64,000 nt of DNA from Streptomyces sp. AJS327 (GTDB lineage Bacteria; Actinomycetota; Actinomycetes; Streptomycetales; Streptomycetaceae), in assembly GCF_013450295.1 (NCBI RefSeq), contig NZ_SKBR01000001.1, positions 1 to 64,000 on the forward strand, read 5' to 3'. A model generated the notes under the pieces. The model had not been told where the DNA came from and made no database searches. It was given only the letters and a program-made list of their open reading frames with translations. A program made the translations under genes and the position numbers. Positions 1 through 8,700 of this stretch are shown one piece after another; positions within the stretch are counted from its first letter, which is position 1, and the number at the start of each line of letters is the position of its first letter.

Positions 1-138
1 ACCGGCTGGCGCATCGACTATCACATGGGGACGCCGGGGCTGGCCGAGCGCGCGGTGAAGGCGTACGTGGAGCGGGCCGCCAGTCACGCCGAGCGCTGGT
101 CCGACCACGCTCCCGTCACCGCCGTCTTCGACCACTGA
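1..138 (+). CDS. Exodeoxyribonuclease III, C-terminal fragment (5' end outside window)
   Basis: The reading frame is open from base 1 and ends at TGA 136-138, giving 45 residues. They include WRIDYHMG, near the active site of ExoIII/Ape1-family nucleases (the D of RIDYH), and end in WSDHAPVTAVFDH, whose SDHAPV is the conserved SDH catalytic motif at the C-terminus of this family. The enzyme removes 3' blocking groups and cleaves abasic sites in base excision repair. Only the last third or less of the domain is visible, so the subfamily cannot be set. It converges with the MerR gene, and the 72 bases between them show no clear terminator. Confidence 0.85.
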   Translation, partial: TGWRIDYHMGTPGLAERAVKAYVERAASHAERWSDHAPVTAVFDH

Positions 139-210
139 CCCGAGGCCCCCGGCTCCTTCCGGCGCCCCGTTGCCGTGGTGCCCCCGCCGGGCGCCCGTCC
201 GCCGTCCCGG

Positions 211-1188
211 CTACGTCCCGTCCGCGCCGTCCCCCGGGTGGTGTGCGGCCTCCGGGGTCTCGCCCGCGCCGCCCGTCGTCTCGTCCCCTGTCTCGCTCGT
301 CGGCTCGTCCGTCGGCTCGGGTGGGTTGGCGGGGGGTGGCTCCAGCAGGGTGCGCAGGTGGCGGTCGAGGGCGAGGCCCAGCTCGGCCTCGACCACCTGC
401 TTGGCCAGGGGGCGTACGCGCTCCAGAGCCGCGTTGACGGTTCCGGCGTCCGGGGCGGGCTCGTCCGGTGGGAGTAGGTGGCTGCGGAACAGTTCGGTGA
501 ACGTGGCGGCGATCGCGTCGGTGTGGCGGCGCAGTTCGCGTCCGGCCTCCAGCACCGCCGAGAGCGGTACCCCCTTGTCGACCAGGCTGGAGGAGGCGTC
601 CAGCAGCCGTCGGCTGACGTGGACGAACGTGTCGCCGTCGACGGCGACGTAGCCGATGTCGAGCGAGGCGGCCAGGTTCTCCACGGTGACTTGGCCGTGG
701 AAGTGGTCGGCCAGTTCCTCCGGGGTGAGCCGCACCGGGACCTCCTCGGAGAAGGTACTCAACGAGGAGTCGAGGCCGAGGAGTTCGGCGGTGCTGCGGG
801 TGTCCCGCCCGGACTCGAAGGCGTCCAGGAGTTCGGTGATACCGCCCAGCGTGTGGCCGCGCGCGAGGAGGCCGCTGATGGTGCGGAGCCGGGCCAGGTG
901 GTGTTCGTCGTACCAGGCGATGCGGCCCTCGCGGCGCGGCGGCGGCAGGAGTTTCCGCTCCCGGTAGAACCGCAGGGTGCGGGTGGTGATCCCGGCCGTC
1001 TCCGCCAGCTCGGCGGCCCGGAACTCGCGTCCACGGGGAGTGTCCGGGCCCGTGGGGTGGGCGGGGGCACCGGCGTCGGCGGCGTCGGCGGGATCGGCGG
1101 GGGGTGCGGACGGGGTGGCCGCCGCGCCGTTGGAGTCGCTGGGTGCGGGGGTGAACGGCTCCTGGCTGGCGGGCTGTTCGGTGTCCAT
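211..1188 (-). CDS. MerR family transcriptional regulator with long tail domain
   Basis: This 325-residue protein has an N-terminal low-complexity Pro/Ala stretch of about 50 residues, then a MerR winged helix (FRAAELAETAGITTRTLRFY, then YDEHHLARL and LLARGHTLGGITELLD). A predicted helical C-terminal half and an acidic, Pro/Glu/Thr-rich tail follow. MerR proteins normally bind DNA as dimers and sense a ligand through the C-terminal part; no metal-binding cysteines are visible, so an organic effector is more likely than a metal (inference). The start is placed at ATG 1186-1188 because GGGAAC precedes it at good spacing; the frame is open to 1260 upstream. It is divergent from the monooxygenase-hydrolase-SDR operon at 1500 and is the obvious candidate regulator of it. 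Confidence 0.85.
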   Translation of the reverse strand: MDTEQPASQEPFTPAPSDSNGAAATPSAPPADPADAADAGAPAHPTGPDTPRGREFRAAELAETAGITTRTLRFYRERKLLPPPRREGRIAWYDEHHLARLRTISGLLARGHTLGGITELLDAFESGRDTRSTAELLGLDSSLSTFSEEVPVRLTPEELADHFHGQVTVENLAASLDIGYVAVDGDTFVHVSRRLLDASSSLVDKGVPLSAVLEAGRELRRHTDAIAATFTELFRSHLLPPDEPAPDAGTVNAALERVRPLAKQVVEAELGLALDRHLRTLLEPPPANPPEPTDEPTSETGDETTGGAGETPEAAHHPGDGADGT

Positions 1189-1436
1189 GGTCGTTCCCGG
1201 CCGGTGGCCGCCCCGCTGGGCTTCGGTCGGCTGCGGTTGTCGGTCGTCTGGTCTCCCCACGTGGCCACCCTAAGCGGCGGCCCACCGGGGGTGGGCCGGG
1301 TCGCCCCGGACGGGGCCGGGCCGGGGGTGGTGCGCGGGGTGGGAGGCGGGCCGCGGGCGGCGTGGTGCGACCGCCGGTAACTTCCGTCGCGCGACCCCTA
1401 CCCATCGGTATCCATCTGCTCTACTCTCCGAAAAGT

Positions 1437-1452
1437 GCCAGTGATTACTGGC
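1437..1452. promoter_or_regulatory. Inverted repeat upstream of the monooxygenase operon
   Basis: The arms GCCAGT and ACTGGC pair perfectly around a GATT spacer, 48 bp upstream of the monooxygenase start and in the intergenic space shared with the divergent MerR gene. A -10-like TACTCT lies just upstream at 1422-1427, so a protein bound here could control the + strand promoter. The spacing is shorter than a classic MerR site, so a different regulator is possible. Confidence 0.4.
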
Positions 1453-1499
1453 GCGGTACGCACAGCCGGGCAGCGGACGGATTCTCTGGAGGCGGCAGC

Positions 1500-3083
1500 A
1501 TGGCGGCCGAACGCGAGCAAGAGCACGTACGAGTGGCGGTGATCGGATCCGGATTCGGCGGCCTGGGTGCCGCCGTGCGGCTGCGCAGGGAGGGCGTCAC
1601 CGACTTCGTCGTGCTGGAACGGCGGGGAGCCGTGGGCGGCACCTGGAACGACAACACCTATCCGGGATGCGCCTGCGACGTCCCCTCCCACCTGTACTCC
1701 TTCTCCTTCGCCCCCAACCCGGAGTGGCCGCGCGCCTTCTCCGGGCAGGCCGACATACACGCCTACCTGGAGCGGGTGGCCGACACCTTCGGGCTGCGCC
1801 AGCACATCCGGCTCAACACCGAGGTCCAGCAGGTGCAGTGGGACCCGGAGGAACTGCGCTGGACCGTGCGGACCTCGGGCGGCACCCTCACCGCCGACCT
1901 GGTGGTGAGCGCCACCGGCCCGCTGTCCGCGCCAAGCTTCCCCGACGTGCCGGGACTTGAGGACTTCCCTGGGAAGGTCTTCCACTCCGCCACCTGGGAC
2001 CACGACTACGACCTGCGCGGCAAGCGCGTCGCCGTGATCGGCACCGGGGCCTCGGCCATCCAGATCATCCCGGCCATCCAGCCCGTCGTCGGCGAGCTGA
2101 CCGTCTTCCAGCGGACGCCCGCGTGGGTGCTGCCACGGAACGACCGGGGCATCACCCAGGCCGAGAAGTGGGTGCACGGCAAGGCCCCGGCCACCCAGAA
2201 GCTGCGCCGCTTCACGCTGTGGGGCGTACGGGAGTTGCAGACGCAGGTCTTCGCCAACTACCCCAACCTGCTGGCCACCGTCGAGAAGGTCGCCAAGCTG
2301 CACATGCGGCGCGCGGTCCGGGACCCGGAGCTGCGGCGCACGCTGTCGCCGGACTACCGGATCGGCTGCAAGCGGACGCTGCTGTCGAACGACTACTATC
2401 CGGCGCTCGCCCAGCCCAACACCCGGGTCGTGGACTCCGGGCTGAAGGAGATCCGGGGCAGCACGCTGGTCGCGGCCGACGGCCGGGAGGTGGAGGTCGA
2501 CGCGATCGTCTTCTCCACCGGCTTCCACGTCAGCGACATGCCGGTGGCCCACCAGGTCAAGGGGGCCACCGGGCAGACACTGGCGGAGTCCTGGGCACCG
2601 GACGGGATGAACGCGCTGCGCGGCACCACCACCACGGGCTTTCCCAACTTCATGTTCCTGATCGGCCCGAACACCGGTCTCGGCACCAGCTCGATGATCC
2701 TGATCATCGAGGCGCAGCTGAACTACCTCGCCGACTACGTGCGCAAGCTCGACACGCTCGGCGGCGGATCACGCGTCGCGCTGGACGTGCGGCCGATCGC
2801 CCAGCACACCTACAACGCGCGGTTGCGCGAGCGGATCAGCGGCAGCGTCTGGCAGACCGGCTGCCGCAGCTGGTACCTGGACGCCGAGGGGCGGCCGGTG
2901 GCCGTCTGGCCCGGCACCACGGCCGAGTTCCGCAAGATCACCCGGGAGGTCCGGCTGGAGGAGTACGAGGTGCTGCGGCAGCCCAACTCCCCGGCCAGCG
3001 GCGGACGTTCCGTCACGCTCTCGGGAAGCGTCAGCCGGGGCGCCGCCACGGCCGCCTTCCACACGGCCGAGGACCCCGCGTGA
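1500..3083 (+). CDS. Flavin-containing monooxygenase (Baeyer-Villiger type)
   Basis: This 527-residue protein has an N-terminal FAD-binding Rossmann motif (VAVIGSGFGGLGAA), a second nucleotide motif (VAVIGTGASA) for NADPH, and between them the type I Baeyer-Villiger fingerprint FPGKVFHSATWD, matching FxGxxxHxxxW(P/D). Such enzymes use NADPH and O2 to insert oxygen next to a carbonyl, or to oxygenate soft nucleophiles; the substrate cannot be read from sequence. ATG 1500 is chosen over the upstream open frame from 1362 because GGAGGC lies eight bases before it and the Rossmann fold begins directly after. The stop overlaps the GTG of the next gene, so the three-gene operon is translationally coupled. 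The C-terminal 30 residues are Ser/Ala-rich and probably disordered. Confidence 0.92.
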   Translation: MAAEREQEHVRVAVIGSGFGGLGAAVRLRREGVTDFVVLERRGAVGGTWNDNTYPGCACDVPSHLYSFSFAPNPEWPRAFSGQADIHAYLERVADTFGLRQHIRLNTEVQQVQWDPEELRWTVRTSGGTLTADLVVSATGPLSAPSFPDVPGLEDFPGKVFHSATWDHDYDLRGKRVAVIGTGASAIQIIPAIQPVVGELTVFQRTPAWVLPRNDRGITQAEKWVHGKAPATQKLRRFTLWGVRELQTQVFANYPNLLATVEKVAKLHMRRAVRDPELRRTLSPDYRIGCKRTLLSNDYYPALAQPNTRVVDSGLKEIRGSTLVAADGREVEVDAIVFSTGFHVSDMPVAHQVKGATGQTLAESWAPDGMNALRGTTTTGFPNFMFLIGPNTGLGTSSMILIIEAQLNYLADYVRKLDTLGGGSRVALDVRPIAQHTYNARLRERISGSVWQTGCRSWYLDAEGRPVAVWPGTTAEFRKITREVRLEEYEVLRQPNSPASGGRSVTLSGSVSRGAATAAFHTAEDPA

Positions 3084-4378
3084 GCGCCCCGAGCCGGGAG
3101 CGGCGTGTCCGGGGCCTGACGGGGGTGTACGCGCCGCCCACCCCCACCCGCGAGGTGACCGCCCGCTCCGGCGACGGCGTCGAACTGCCCGTCGAGATCC
3201 ACGGGGAGGAGCGTGACCCCGCCGTCGTCCTGGTGCACGGCTGGACCTGCTCCACGCTCTTCTGGGCCCCCGTCATCCGCGAACTGACCGCCAGTGGGCA
3301 CCGGGTCATCGCCTACGACCAGCGGGGGCACGGTCGTTCGCCGGTCGGCGACACCGCCGCGTACAGCACGGCCCTGCTCGCCGACGACCTGTGCGCGGTG
3401 CTGGACGCCGCCCTGGAACCGGGCGAACGAGCCGTCATCGGCGGCCACTCGATGGGCGGCATGACGCTGATGGCGGCGGCCGGACGGCGTGAACTGACCG
3501 AGCACGCGGCCGGGTTGCTGCTGTGCAGCACCGGATCGCACCGGCTGGCGCCGGAGGCGCGCGTGCTCCCCCTCGGCCTGCGGAAGCTCCGCGCCCTGGC
3601 CCACCGGGCGTTGCTGCACGCCAGCCTGCCGCTCGGCCCGGTCACCCCCGTCACGCGCCGGGCGTTGGCCTACGGCACCCTCGGCCACCGGCCGTCCCCG
3701 GCCACGGTGGAGGCGACGGCGCGGATCGTGCACGCCTGCCCCGCGAGGGTGCGGGGCGCCTGGGGCGGGGTGCTGGCCCGGCTCGACCTGGCCGCGAAGC
3801 TGCCCCGGCTGGACGTGCCCACGGCCGTGATCACCGGACGGCGCGACCGGCTCACCCCGTACCCGCACAGCCAGGAGATGGCGGCCGCGCTGCCGCACTG
3901 CACGGAGGTGCGCGAACTGCCCACCGCCGGGCACATGACGCCGCTGGAGCGGCCCGACGTGGTGAGCGAGGTGCTGGCCGGACTGGTCCGCACCACGCTG
4001 CGCCCCGGCTCCGCGGCCCCGGGAGCGCGGGCGGACACCACCGCCGACTCCCCGGCGCCCAGCGCCGGTTCGGCGCCCGCCGACACCTCCGGTGGCGGGC
4101 CACGAAGGAAGTCCGGCGGGAAGTCCGGTGCCGCCGGTCGGAGCCGGACGGGTGGCGGGTCCGCGCGGACCCGGGGCGCCGCCCGGAGCGGGAACGGAAA
4201 GGCCGGCGAGGGTGCGGACGGAAGGGCCAGCGAGGGCCCGGAGGCGAAGGCCGGCGACGGCGCGAGCCCGGCAGCCAGCGAGAGCGGGAAGGCGAGGGCG
4301 CCGGGGGACACGAGCGGGACGGCCAGCGAGAGCACCGGCGGGACCACCGGCGAGGGGACGAGGGAGAAGAGCGCATGA
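3080..4378 (+). CDS. Alpha/beta hydrolase with long basic low-complexity tail
   Basis: This 432-residue protein starts at GTG 3080, which overlaps the previous TGA (GTGA). Residues about 25-315 form an alpha/beta hydrolase: the oxyanion-region HGWTCS, the nucleophile elbow GGHSMGG, the acid-containing ITGRRDRLTP and the catalytic GHMTPLE. After about residue 320 comes a tail of over 100 residues rich in Gly, Ser, Ala, Lys and Arg, unrelated to the fold and with no membrane segment. Its place between a Baeyer-Villiger monooxygenase and an SDR fits hydrolysis of an ester or lactone made by the first enzyme (inference). The order resembles mymA-lipR-sadH of Mycobacterium tuberculosis. The tail may bind a polyanion or the cell surface, or may be a simple-sequence expansion. 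Confidence 0.88.
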   Translation: MSAPSRERRVRGLTGVYAPPTPTREVTARSGDGVELPVEIHGEERDPAVVLVHGWTCSTLFWAPVIRELTASGHRVIAYDQRGHGRSPVGDTAAYSTALLADDLCAVLDAALEPGERAVIGGHSMGGMTLMAAAGRRELTEHAAGLLLCSTGSHRLAPEARVLPLGLRKLRALAHRALLHASLPLGPVTPVTRRALAYGTLGHRPSPATVEATARIVHACPARVRGAWGGVLARLDLAAKLPRLDVPTAVITGRRDRLTPYPHSQEMAAALPHCTEVRELPTAGHMTPLERPDVVSEVLAGLVRTTLRPGSAAPGARADTTADSPAPSAGSAPADTSGGGPRRKSGGKSGAAGRSRTGGGSARTRGAARSGNGKAGEGADGRASEGPEAKAGDGASPAASESGKARAPGDTSGTASESTGGTTGEGTREKSA

Positions 4379-5265
4379 GCCGCATGAGCCTGGAGGGTCA
4401 GGTCGTCGTCGTCACCGGGGCGGCCCGGGGCGTGGGGGAGCTGCTCGCCCGCAAACTGGCCGCGCGGGGCGCCAGGATCGCCCTGGTCGGCCTAGAGCCG
4501 GAGGAGCTGAGGCAGGTCAGCGAGCGGCTGCACACCGACTCCGACCACTGGCACGCCGACGTCACCGACCACGAGGCGATGGCCCGGGTGGCGCGGGAGG
4601 TCAAGGAGCGGTTCGGCAAGGTGGACGTGGTGGTCGCCAACGCCGGTGTCGCGGTGGGCGGTCCGTTCATGGACTCCGACCCGGTGGCCTGGCGGCGGGT
4701 CATCGAGGTCAACCTGATCGGTGGCGCGGTGACCGGCCGGGCGTTCCTGCCGGTGCTGGTCGAGTCGCGGGGCTACTTCCTCCAGATCGCCTCGCTCGCC
4801 GCCGTCACCCCGGCGCCGATGATGACGGCCTACTGCGCCTCGAAGTCCGGCGTCGAGGCGTTCGCGCACAGCCTGCGCGCGGAGGTCGGCTACAAGGGCG
4901 TACGCGTCGGCGTCGGCTACCTCAGCTGGACCGACACCGACATGGTGCGCGGCGCCGACGCCGACGCGCTGATGCGGGAGATCCGGCGGCAGCTCCCCTG
5001 GCCCGCCAACAAGACCTACCCGCTGGGCCCGTCCGTCGACCGGATCGTGGACGGTGTCGAGCGCCGCTCCGCGCACGTGTACGGACAGTGGTGGCTGCGC
5101 GGACTCCAGGCCATCCGGGGCTATCTGCCGCCCGCGATCGGGGTGGTGGGGCAGCGCAAACTCGCGCCCTTCGCCTCCCGGCTGGACTCCGGCGGCATCC
5201 CCACGGGACTGGTGGGCGCGGGTGGGGAGGCGGACGAGAAGTCCCGCGCGGAGCACGGCGGCTGA
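4375..5265 (+). CDS. SDR family oxidoreductase
   Basis: This classical short-chain dehydrogenase of 296 residues shows the cofactor motif TGAARGVG, the VANAG motif, and the catalytic Ser and YCASK (Tyr-x-x-x-Lys) in the expected order. The C-terminal 60 residues (QWWLRGLQAIRGYLPP onward) resemble the membrane-associating tails of SadH-like SDRs that act on lipids. Its ATG overlaps the hydrolase stop (ATGA), so it is the third coupled gene of the operon. A perfect terminator hairpin follows 70 bp downstream. The probable role is interconversion of an alcohol and ketone in the same pathway as the monooxygenase and hydrolase; the substrate is unknown. Confidence 0.9.
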   Translation: MSRMSLEGQVVVVTGAARGVGELLARKLAARGARIALVGLEPEELRQVSERLHTDSDHWHADVTDHEAMARVAREVKERFGKVDVVVANAGVAVGGPFMDSDPVAWRRVIEVNLIGGAVTGRAFLPVLVESRGYFLQIASLAAVTPAPMMTAYCASKSGVEAFAHSLRAEVGYKGVRVGVGYLSWTDTDMVRGADADALMREIRRQLPWPANKTYPLGPSVDRIVDGVERRSAHVYGQWWLRGLQAIRGYLPPAIGVVGQRKLAPFASRLDSGGIPTGLVGAGGEADEKSRAEHGG

Positions 5266-5337
5266 GCCGTCACCCCGGCTGACGGGCCTCGCGTGCGGCC
5301 GCGCCGGCTCACCGTCCCGGGCCGGGGCGCACGTCGA

Positions 5338-5370
5338 CGGTGGGGCGACCCTGTGCGGGTCGCCCCACCG
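5338..5370. terminator. Bidirectional intrinsic terminator-like hairpin
   Basis: A perfect 14-bp stem (5338-5351 with 5357-5370) closes a five-base loop TGTGC. It lies between the convergent SDR gene (+) and the CsbD/tricorn frame (-). There is no T-run, as is usual in Streptomyces. Confidence 0.7.
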
Positions 5371-5487
5371 GGCCCGGAGAGCGGCGCGGGTCCGGGGCTG
5401 CCGGATCCGGGCGGATCTCCGGGTGCCACAGGCCGCCGGGCTCCGCGTCGTCACGGAAGGGGGTGCGGGCCCGGTGGCCTCCGGCCG

Positions 5488-5781
5488 TCACTGGTTCCGG
5501 CGACGCTCCGCGGCGTCGTCGGCCTCCTCCATGCGGCGCTGGCTGCCCTTCCGGCCCTGCTCACCGCTCTCCCGTCGGCGCTGGTGCTCCTCCTTGCCGC
5601 GCTCGCGCGCGTCCCGGCTCTGTTCGTGACCGTGCTCCCGGGAGTGCTCCCCCTGCCGCGTGGACTTCTCGCCCCGCGTCATCCCGCCCTTGCCGCGTTC
5701 TCCCTCCTGGCCGCCGAACCGCTCCTTCGCGCGGTTCTGAAGCTCTTCGGCCTTGCCCTTGAACTGGTCTGCGATGCCCAT
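5488..5781 (-). CDS. CsbD-like stress protein, nested in frame at the 3' end of the tricorn frame
   Basis: Read alone this is a 97-residue protein starting MGIADQFKGKAEEL, the typical opening of CsbD-family general stress proteins, followed by NRAKERFGGQ and a very hydrophilic Glu/Arg/Gly-rich tail. ATG 5781 has a good AGGAGT seven bases upstream, which strongly supports an independent start. The same frame, however, is open all the way up through the tricorn protease gene, so both share the stop at 5488. CsbD proteins are small, charged, probably disordered proteins induced by general stress; their biochemical role is unclear. The C-terminal half (EHQRRRESGEQGRKGSQ and so on) is longer and more repetitive than the core CsbD domain. 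Confidence 0.7.
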   Translation of the reverse strand: MGIADQFKGKAEELQNRAKERFGGQEGERGKGGMTRGEKSTRQGEHSREHGHEQSRDARERGKEEHQRRRESGEQGRKGSQRRMEEADDAAERRRNQ

Positions 5782-8700
5782 CACGACTCCTCGGGTGTGC
5801 TTGCTGTGGGGTGGGCTCTCCCCAGCGTGGCACGGCCCGGCATTCCTTGCACGCTGGGCTGTTCGGGGTAGAACGGGACATTGTTCACGCTGGTCAGGGC
5901 CGCGCGTGGGAGCCGGGGCGCGGGTGCGGCGGTCCCCCGGGGTCAGCGGGGTGGGAGCGGGGGGGCGGCGGCGGTCGGGCAGGTCCCGGTAGTCGGGCGG
6001 GGTGGCCGCCGGATGGTCGTGGAGCAGGTCGAGAGCGGTGCGGACGGCGGTGTCCAGCACCGAGGGGCGGCCCTCGGCCCAGTCCAGCGGGGTGCGCCGC
6101 ACCTCGATGTCCGGATCGACGCCGTGGTTCTCCACGGACCAGCCGTAGCCCTCGAACCACGCGGCGTTCATCGGCACGGTGATCACCGTGCCGTCGCCCA
6201 GCCGGTGCCGCCCGGTCATGCCGACGACCCCGCCCCAGGTGCGGGTGCCGACCACCGGGCCGAGGCCGAGCAGCCGGAAGGCGGCGGTGATCATGTCGCC
6301 GTCGGAGGAGGTCGCCTCGTCCGCGACGGCCACGACCGGACCGCGCGGCGCGTTGCTCGCGTAGGAGACCGGCTGCGCGTTGCGGGTGAGGTCCCAGCCG
6401 AGGATCGTCCGGGTCAGCTTCTCCACCACCAGCTCGCTGATGTTGCCCCCCGCGTTGCCGCGCACGTCGACCAGCAGCGCCGGGCGGGCCACCTCCATGC
6501 GCAGGTCGCGGTTGAACTGCGCCCAGCCGGAGCCGCCCATGTCCGGGATGTGCAGGTAGCCGCAGCGGCCGCCGCTCAACTCCCGTACCAGCTCGCGACG
6601 TCGGGCCACCCAGTCCTGGTAGCGCAGCGGGCGGTCGTCGATCAGCGGCACCACCGCGACCCGCCGGGTGAGCGCGCCCGACTCGCCCTGCTGGAAGGCG
6701 AGTTCGACGGTGGTGCCGCCCGCCCCGTTCAGCAGCGGCGCCGGTCCCGCCACCGGGTCCACGGGTCGTCCGTCGATGTGGGTGAGGATCGCCCCCTCCC
6801 GGATGGGTGTTCCGGCCAGCGGCGAACGGGCCTTGGAGTCCGAGGAGTTGCCGGGCAGGATGCGCGTCAGCTGCCAGGCGCCGTCCCGTGTGCGGGTCAG
6901 GTCCGCGCCGAGCAGACCGATGGGACGCTGGTAGTGCGGTGGGCCCTCGTTGCGCCGCGCGGGGGTCACGTACGCGTGTGAGGTGCCGAGTTCGCCGAGC
7001 ACCTCACGCAGCAGGTCCGCGAACTCGTCCGGGGTGGCGACGCGTTCGACCATCGGACGGTACTGCTCCAGCACCGCGTCCCAGTCGATGCCGCTCATGC
7101 CCGGGTCCCAGAAGTACGAGCGGATGATGCGGCCCGCCTCGTCGTAGGACTGCCGCCACTCGGCCGCCGGGTCCGCCTCGTGCAGCACCCGGCGCAGGTC
7201 GATGGGGGTGGTGGTGTCGCTCTCCGGCGGCTCGGCCGAGGGCACGGCGCGCAGGTCGCCCTCGTCGTACACCACCAGCCGGGTGCCGTCCCCGCTGGGC
7301 ACGAACCACTCGACGTCGTCCGCGAGTTCGGTGCGTTTGGCCCGGGCGAGGTCGAAGTGCTCCAGCGTGGGGCGGCCGGTGTCCGCCGGGTTCGCGAAGG
7401 TCTCGCCCAGCGCCCCCGAGATCGGGTAGCGCAGCCAGATCAGCCCGCCGCCGCTGACCGGGCAGAGCGCCGCGTACTTGGAGGCGGTGACGGGGAACGG
7501 GGTGACCCGGCTCGGCAGCCCCTCCGCCTCGACCAGCACCATGCCCTCCTCGCCCTCCCCGGCGTCCTGCGGGTCGAGACCGCCCGCCGCCGGACGGCCC
7601 TCGGGGGTGAGCGCGAACGGCGACAGCGTGGCGGAGGAGAGCGGGACGAGGTAGGGGCGGCAGCCGAGCGGGAACGAGAGGTCGCCGGTGTGCACGTCGT
7701 ACACCGGGTCGAAGCCGCGCCAGGAGAGGAAGGCGAGGAAGCGGCCGTCCCGGGTGAAGACCGGCCGCTCGTCCTCGAAGCGGCCGTCGGTGACGTCGAT
7801 GACCGTCCGGCTGTGGTCGTCGCGGTCCAGCCGGGCCAGCTTGATCTGGCTGAGGGAGCGGCCGATACCGGGGTGCGCCCACGTCAGCCAGCGGGAGTCG
7901 GGGGAGAAGGCCAGGTCGTACACGGGCCCGTTGAGGGAGCGGATCAGCTCGGTGACCGTCCCGGGCACGCTGTACGCCCCCGAGCCGCCGGGGCCGCCGG
8001 AACCGCCGGAGCCGCTCTCCCGTCCCTCCGGGCCGCCGGCCGGCTCCCCGGAGCCCGCGCCACCGGACTCCGGCTCGGCGGCAGCGGCTCCCGCACCGGA
8101 AGCCCGCGCGCCGGACCTCCCCGGGCCGGAAGCCCGCGTGGCGGCGGGGTCCTCGGGGGTGGGTTCGGCGACGGAGGGTTCGGCGACGGAGGCGTCAGAG
8201 GCGTCGGCGGTCTCCGCGCCGCCCACCACGTCCACCAGCAGCAGCCGCCCGTCGTGTGTGGCCACCGCGACGGTGCGGCCGTCCGGCGCCGCGACCAGCT
8301 CGTGCACCCGGCCCAGCCGTCCCGCCGCCAGTCGCAGCGGCCGCCGGGGGCGGGTCGCCCGGGGCAGGTCGGTGATCTCTATCGCGTCCTCGCCCTCGGC
8401 GTCCGTGACGTAGGCGACCCGGCCGGTCGGCCCGAGTATCGCGGGCAGCCGCACCCGCACCCCCGGGGTGTCGGCCAGCGCCCGGGCCGGGCCGTCCCGG
8501 TGGGTCAGCCAGTACAGGCCGCCGCGCACGCAGACGGCGCTGGCCCGCCCCGTCTGGTCGACGGTGAGCGAGTCCAGGTTGCTGGCGGCCGGGACGAGGT
8601 GGGTACGGCGGCCGGTGCGCGGCCCGCCCACCCGCACGGTCAGGCGGCGCGGGACGCCGCTCAGCGAGAAGTCGTCGACCAGCCACAGCTCGCCCGCGCA

